Positions 57,617 through 64,000 of a stretch of DNA of 64,000 nucleotides are shown here, in pieces. Location: positions 56,002 to 120,001 of the forward strand of contig NZ_AUDH01000009.1 of the NCBI RefSeq assembly GCF_000425365.1, in the 5' to 3' direction. The number at the start of each line of letters is the position of its first letter. Positions within the stretch are counted from its first letter, which is position 1. A model generated the notes under the pieces. That model searched no databases, was not told where the DNA came from, and saw nothing but the letters and a program-made list of their open reading frames with translations. The DNA comes from Rubritepida flocculans DSM 14296. GTDB lineage: Bacteria > Pseudomonadota > Alphaproteobacteria > Acetobacterales > Acetobacteraceae. Both the position numbers and the translations under genes were made by a program.

Positions 57617-60088
57617 TCACCCCCGGCGCAGGGCGTGGCGCTTCAGCCGCTCCGCCGCCAGCAGATAGCCCAGCACCAGCAGCCCCACCGCGGCGAGCAG
57701 CGCGCCGGGCAGCGGCGCGAATCCGAGCCAGGGCGCCGCCGGCCCGAGCGCGAGCGCGAGCGCCAGCGCCAGCGCGCCGAGCGAACTCGCCGCCAGCGCC
57801 GGGTGCGGCAGCGAGGCGAAGGCCGGCCCGCGCGTGCGGATGAGGAAGATCACCAGGATCTGCGTCGCCATGCTCTCGACGAACCAGGCGGTGCGGAACT
57901 CCTCCGGCGTCGCGCCGAAGCCCAGCAGCAGGATGCCGAAGGCGGCGAGGTCGAAGAGGGAGGAGAGCGGGCCCATCACCAGCGTGAAGCGCAGCACCTC
58001 GCCCATGTTCCACGCCTGGGGCGCGGCGACTTCCGCCTCGTCCACCGAATCGAAGGGGATGCCCGTCTCGGAGAGGTCGTAGAGCAGGTTGTTCAGCAGC
58101 ACCTGCACGGGCGTGAGCGGCAGGAAGGGGATGAACAGCGAGGCCACCGCCATGGAGAGCATGTTGCCGAAGTTGGAGGAGGTGCCCATGCGCAGATACT
58201 TCATGATGTTGGCGTAGGTGCGCCGGCCCTCGGCCACGCCATCGGCCAGCACGCCCAGATCCTGCTCGAGCAGGATCAGGTCGGCCGCGGCGCGGGCCAC
58301 CTCGGTCGCGCCCGCCACCGAGACGCCGGCATCGGCGGCGCGGATGGCCGGCGCGTCGTTGATGCCATCGCCGAGGAAGCCCACCGTGTGCCCGCGCGCC
58401 TGCAGCGCGCGCACCAGCCGCGCCTTCTGCTCGGGCGAGACGCGGGCGAAGAGCGTCACCGCCTCGGCCCGCGCGGCCAGCGCGTCGTCGTCCAGGCGCG
58501 CGATCTCCTCGCCCGTCAGCAGCGCGGGCGCGCCGAGGCCGACCTCGCCCGCCAGGTGGCGCACCACCTCCGCCGCATCGCCCGAGACGATCTTCACCGC
58601 GACGCCGAGCCGCGCGAGCCGCTGGAGCGAGGCCGCGGCGTCGGGCTTCGCGGGGTCGGCGAAGGCGAGGAAGCCGGCGAAGGCGAGATCCCTCTCGTCC
58701 TCCGGCGCGATCGTCTCCGCGCCCGCCATGGGCCGCACCGCCACGGCGAGGCAGCGCAGCCCGGAGGCGGCGAGGCCGGCCTGCTCGGCCTGCAGCGCCG
58801 CGCGGTCGAAGCCGCCGTGCAGCGCCCGGGTGCAGAGCGCCAGCACCTCCTCGGCCGCGCCCTTGACGATGAGCAGCCGCCCCTCCGGCCCCTCGGCCAG
58901 CACGGCGCTGCGCCGGCGCGCGAAGTCGAAGGGCAGGTCGTCGCAGCGCGTCCAGCCGGCGGGCGCGGGCTGGGCGGCGAGGATGGCCGCGTCCAGCGGG
59001 TTGGGCACGCCGCGCGCGAAGCCCGCGTTCACCGCCGCGAGCTCGAGCGTCTCGGGCGCGCCGTGCTGGCCGGTCACCTCCACCCGCGCCTCGGTCAGCG
59101 TGCCCGTCTTGTCGGTGCAGAGCACGGTGATGGCGCCGAGGTCATGGATGGCGGAGAGGCGCTTCACCACCACCTTGCGCCGCGCCATGCGCTGCGCCCC
59201 GCGCGCGAGCGTGACCGTCGTGATCATCGGCAGCAGCTCGGGCGTGAGGCCGACGGCCAGCGCGATGGCGAAGAGGAAGCTCTCGATGGCGTCGCGCCCG
59301 AAGGCAAGATGCGTCAGCAGCAGGAAGAGCACGAGGAAGGCCGTCAGCCGCAGGATCAGCACGCCGAGCGCGTGCAGGCCGCGCTGGAAGGCGGTGGGTG
59401 GGGGCTCGGCCTCCAGCGCGGCGGCGATGGCGCCGAAGCGCGTGCGCGGGCCCGTGGCGGTGACGAGCATCTCCGCCTCGCCCGCCATCAGCGCCGTGCC
59501 GGCGAAGAGCGCGTCATGCGCGCGCGCGGGCTCGGTGGCGCCCGAGGGGCCGGGGCGCTTCTCGACCGGATAGGGCTCGCCCGTCAGCAGCGCCTCCTGC
59601 GCCTCGGCGTGCACCGCGCGCAGCACCAGCCCGTCGGCGGGCACGAGATCGCCGGGGCCGAGGCGCACCACATCCCCGGGCACGAGCGCGGTGGTGGGGA
59701 TTTCGCGCTCCGCCCCGTCGCGCAGCGTGCGCGCGGTGAGCGCGACCGCGCCGCGCAGCGCCTCCACCGCGCGCTCGGCCCGGTGTTCCTGGAACATGTC
59801 CAGCGCGACGGAGAGGGAGAGGATGATCAGGATGATGGCGCAGCTCGCCCACTCGCCGGTGAGGCCCGAGAGCAGGGCGGCGGCGATGAGGATGAGGAGC
59901 AGCGGCTCGGCCAGGCGGCGCGCGAGCCGCGCGGGCCAGCGCCGCCGGGGCGAGGGGGCGGGGCTGTTGGGGCCGAAGCGGGCGAGGCGCGCGCGGGCCT
60001 CGGCCTCGCTCAGCCCCTCGGGGGCGCTGTGAAGGGCGGCGAGGGCGGCCGCAGGCCCCTCGCGCCAGAACCGCTCGGCGTCGTGCAT
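57617..60088 (-). CDS. mgtA: Mg2+-translocating P-type ATPase (MgtA-type)
   Basis: 823-residue P3B-type ATPase that imports Mg2+. About ten transmembrane helices. Actuator motif TGE (169-171), phosphorylation site CTDKTGTLTEA (Asp326), hinge GDGINDAP, IPFDSVDEAEV near the C-terminus and the N-terminal RLARFGPNSPAP segment. Slightly shorter than E. coli MgtA (898) because of a shorter N-terminus. No mgtC or mgtR nearby and no Mg2+ riboswitch leader seen. Confidence 0.92.
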   Translation of the reverse strand: MHDAERFWREGPAAALAALHSAPEGLSEAEARARLARFGPNSPAPSPRRRWPARLARRLAEPLLLILIAAALLSGLTGEWASCAIILIILSLSVALDMFQEHRAERAVEALRGAVALTARTLRDGAEREIPTTALVPGDVVRLGPGDLVPADGLVLRAVHAEAQEALLTGEPYPVEKRPGPSGATEPARAHDALFAGTALMAGEAEMLVTATGPRTRFGAIAAALEAEPPPTAFQRGLHALGVLILRLTAFLVLFLLLTHLAFGRDAIESFLFAIALAVGLTPELLPMITTVTLARGAQRMARRKVVVKRLSAIHDLGAITVLCTDKTGTLTEARVEVTGQHGAPETLELAAVNAGFARGVPNPLDAAILAAQPAPAGWTRCDDLPFDFARRRSAVLAEGPEGRLLIVKGAAEEVLALCTRALHGGFDRAALQAEQAGLAASGLRCLAVAVRPMAGAETIAPEDERDLAFAGFLAFADPAKPDAAASLQRLARLGVAVKIVSGDAAEVVRHLAGEVGLGAPALLTGEEIARLDDDALAARAEAVTLFARVSPEQKARLVRALQARGHTVGFLGDGINDAPAIRAADAGVSVAGATEVARAAADLILLEQDLGVLADGVAEGRRTYANIMKYLRMGTSSNFGNMLSMAVASLFIPFLPLTPVQVLLNNLLYDLSETGIPFDSVDEAEVAAPQAWNMGEVLRFTLVMGPLSSLFDLAAFGILLLGFGATPEEFRTAWFVESMATQILVIFLIRTRGPAFASLPHPALAASSLGALALALALALGPAAPWLGFAPLPGALLAAVGLLVLGYLLAAERLKRHALRRG

Positions 60089-60217
60089 GGGCCCGACAGA
60101 CCATGCGGCGCGTGACGCGCGCCCTGCCGGGGCGTGAACAGGCGGTGAGTTGGGCGGCGTGACGGCTGGCCGGATCACCCGCGCCAAGCCGGCGCCGATC
60201 GGGCATGCTGCGGCGCG

Positions 60218-61819
60218 ATGCGCCGCCCCGCCGCCCTCGCCCCGCTCCGCCACCCGGCCTTCCGGCTCCTCTGGCTCGCCAACCTCGCCTCCAACATCGG
60301 GCTGTTCGTCCAGAACACGGCCGCGGGCTGGCTGATGACGGGGCTCGACCCCTCGCCGCTGATGGTCAGCCTCGTTCAGGCGGCCTCCCTGCTGCCGGTG
60401 TTCCTGCTCGCCCTGCCGGCCGGGGCGCTGGCCGACATCCTGGACCGCCGGCTCTTCCTCATCGCCGCCCAGCTCTGGATGAGCGGCGTGGCGCTGCTGC
60501 TCTGCCTCTTCACCTGGGCGGGCTGGCTCGGGCCCTGGGGGCTGGTCGCCTTCACCTTCGCGCTCGGCGCGGGGCTCGCCATGACCTTCCCGGCCTGGGC
60601 GGCCACCACGCCCGAGCTCGTCCCGCGCGAGGATCTGGTGGGCGCCATCGCGCTGAACGGCATCGGCTTCAACCTGACGCGCGCGGTGGGGCCGGCCATC
60701 GGCGGGCTGATCATCGCCTGGTCGGGCGTGGGGGCCGCCTTCCTGGTGAATGCGCTCTGCCTGCTCGTGCTGGCGGGGGCGCTGCTCGCCTGGCGGCGGG
60801 AGGCGGTGGAGACGGGGCGGCGCGGCCCGCCGGAATCCTTCGGCTCGGCCGTGCGGGCGGGGGCGCGCTTCGTGCTCGCCTCGCCCGCCATGCACCGGGC
60901 CATCCTGCGCGCGGTGGTGTTCTTCCTGTTCTCCTCGGCCGTGTGGGGGCTCTTGCCGCTGCTGGTGCGCGAGACGCTGGGCCTCGGCCCCGAGGCCTTC
61001 GGCCTGCTGCTGGGCGGCATGGGGGTGGGGGCGGTGGCGGCGGGCTTCCTGCTGCCGGCGGCGCGCCGCGTCACCGATCGGTCGGGGATGGTGTTCTGGT
61101 CCTCGCTGCTCGGCGCGCTGGCAATGGCGGTGATGGGGCTGCTGCACCACTGGGCCTTCGCCGGCCTGGGCATGGTGCTCTACGGCGTGGCCTGGATCAG
61201 CGCCGCCTCCACCCTGCAGGCGGCGGCGCAGATGGCCGCACCGGCCTGGGTGCGGGCGCGCGCCATCGGCATCTACCAGATGAGCTTCTTCGGCGCGCTG
61301 GCGGCGGGCGCGGCCGGGGCGGGCTGGCTCGCCGGCGCGATCGGCGTCCCGGGGGCCATGGCGGGCTTCGCCGCGGCCGGGGCGCTGGCCGCGCTGCTGG
61401 TGCGCCGCGCCTCGCTGGACGGCGAGGCCGCCCCGCCCGCGCCCCCGCCCGAAGCCGCCCTCGCCCGGCCCGAGCCGGCGGCCTCCGAGCTCAGCGCCTT
61501 CCTCCATGGCGAGGAGAACCGCGTGCTGGAGGTGGTGCGCTACCGCGTGCCCGCCGCGCGCCGGGCGGAGTTCCTCGCCGCTATGGCCGGGGCGCGCCGG
61601 GTGCGGCTGCGCGCGGGCGCGCTGGTCTGGCGGCTCTACGAGGATGTGGCCCACCCCGAGCGCTGGGTGGAGCTCTGGACCGTGGAGAGCTGGGCCGAGC
61701 ATCTGCGCGAGGCCGCGCGGCTGACGGAGGAGGACAAGGCCATCCTCGCCCGCGCGCTCGCCTTCCACGAGGGCGAGGGCCCGCCCGAGGCGGCGCGCTA
61801 CGTGAACGTGCCGGTTTGA
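60218..61819 (+). CDS. MFS_3 family transporter with C-terminal soluble domain
   Basis: 533 residues. About twelve transmembrane helices in residues 10-400, with FRLLWLANLASNIGLFVQNTAAGWLM at the start and GALADILDRRLFL as motif A. The fold matches MFS_3/EntS-type exporters. Residues about 430-533 form a soluble domain (EVVRYRVPAARRAEFLAAMA, WRLYEDVAHPERWVELWTVESW) resembling an ABM-like dimeric alpha-beta barrel, a known add-on in this family whose role is unclear. Divergent from mgtA. Confidence 0.87.
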   Translation: MRRPAALAPLRHPAFRLLWLANLASNIGLFVQNTAAGWLMTGLDPSPLMVSLVQAASLLPVFLLALPAGALADILDRRLFLIAAQLWMSGVALLLCLFTWAGWLGPWGLVAFTFALGAGLAMTFPAWAATTPELVPREDLVGAIALNGIGFNLTRAVGPAIGGLIIAWSGVGAAFLVNALCLLVLAGALLAWRREAVETGRRGPPESFGSAVRAGARFVLASPAMHRAILRAVVFFLFSSAVWGLLPLLVRETLGLGPEAFGLLLGGMGVGAVAAGFLLPAARRVTDRSGMVFWSSLLGALAMAVMGLLHHWAFAGLGMVLYGVAWISAASTLQAAAQMAAPAWVRARAIGIYQMSFFGALAAGAAGAGWLAGAIGVPGAMAGFAAAGALAALLVRRASLDGEAAPPAPPPEAALARPEPAASELSAFLHGEENRVLEVVRYRVPAARRAEFLAAMAGARRVRLRAGALVWRLYEDVAHPERWVELWTVESWAEHLREAARLTEEDKAILARALAFHEGEGPPEAARYVNVPV

Positions 61820-61886
61820 GGCCGTGCCAACCGCGAATGCGCCCCCGCCCGCGCCGCGCTTGCCGGGGACTCGGCCGCGCGGCTAA

Positions 61887-63866
<1,980 letters not shown>

Positions 63867-63892
63867 TGCGGCCGGCCAACCGGCCGGCCGCA
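63867..63892 (+). terminator. Hairpin directly after parE
   Basis: An 11-bp perfect stem, TGCGGCCGGCC (63867-63877) and GGCCGGCCGCA (63882-63892), with a 4-base loop, begins one base after the parE stop codon. There is no T-run, so it may stop transcription only with Rho or may stabilise the 3' end. Confidence 0.5.
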
Positions 63893-63910
63893 CCGAACAC
63901 CGTGGCCGCC

Positions 63911-63993
63911 CGTATCAGTTACCCACCGGCGATCCCGACCCGCCGTGGATGAAACTGTGGCACTGTGATTTGGCTGGTGGCGAGGTCGGCATG
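63911..63993. repeat. 83-bp duplicated sequence, copy 2
   Basis: Matches 1646-1728 with two mismatches and is likewise preceded by CCGTATC. The window ends seven bases later, so its extent to the right is unknown. Here the rest of module A is missing, and the left flank (GAACACCGTGGCCGCC) differs from that of copy 1. Confidence 0.75.
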
Positions 63994-64000
63994 GTCATGG

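Overview
The window is very GC-rich DNA with tightly packed genes on both strands, and it looks like a chromosome segment of an alphaproteobacterium, most likely an Acetobacteraceae/Roseomonas-like member of the Rhodospirillales. Reasons: an ATP12-family F1-ATPase assembly factor, an FnrN-type regulator, a trpD-trpC-moaC-moeA block, a Bug-type (tripartite tricarboxylate) solute-binding protein, and many scattered catabolic enzymes. That placement is inference from gene content; no rRNA or tRNA gene was found.

Region by region. 0-12 kb is catabolic: an FMN monooxygenase, a VOC protein, an M20 peptidase plus NDP-forming acyl-CoA synthetase (minus strand), and opposite them a tight plus-strand run of threonine-synthase-like enzyme, M81 (MlrC) protein, D-threonine-aldolase/D-serine-dehydratase-like enzyme, a small Fe-S protein and a CCG-domain protein, followed by a Bug binding protein. 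12-21 kb: CHAP protein, RidA, Gfo/Idh oxidoreductase, MFS transporter, lipoprotein, then amidase, flavin monooxygenase and L-threonate-dehydrogenase-like genes. 21-34 kb: SDR, hydrolases, glycosyltransferase, NYN nuclease, thrS-infC, N-carbamoyl-D-amino-acid hydrolase, rRNA m5U methyltransferase, glutaryl-CoA dehydrogenase and a DEAD-box helicase. 34-38 kb: moeA-moaC-trpC-trpD under an FNR-type oxygen sensor. 38.3-42.2 kb: an orphan four-gene phage-tail/tailspike cassette. 42-47 kb: a polyamine-type ABC importer and an aspartate aminotransferase. 47-64 kb: an EF-G gene outside any str operon, an FkbM methyltransferase, a RhlE-like helicase, acylphosphatase, ATP12, AsmA, RluC-like synthase, hydrolase, MgtA-type P-ATPase, MFS transporter and parE.

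The most unusual feature is a family of composite palindromic intergenic repeats, about 100-165 bp, built from three modules: a 31-bp palindrome (A), an optional CCCATCGAAGC hairpin (B), and a 15-bp inverted repeat with a constant 25-nt spacer (C). Copies or fragments lie near 1.6, 2.2, 6.7, 10.75, 12.0, 33.7 and 47.3 kb. In four genes the last two bases of the TGA stop codon are the first two bases of module A. One copy fills the whole gap between a stop codon and the next start codon, and one has a compensatory change that keeps the hairpin paired. A separate 83-bp sequence occurs at both ends of the window (1646 and 63911), each time joined to the last bases of module A.

Other points of note are likely non-standard start codons (ATA for infC, CTG for the ABC ATPase gene), a repeat-like in-frame insertion inside the CCG-domain protein, and an isolated tailspike module without other phage genes.
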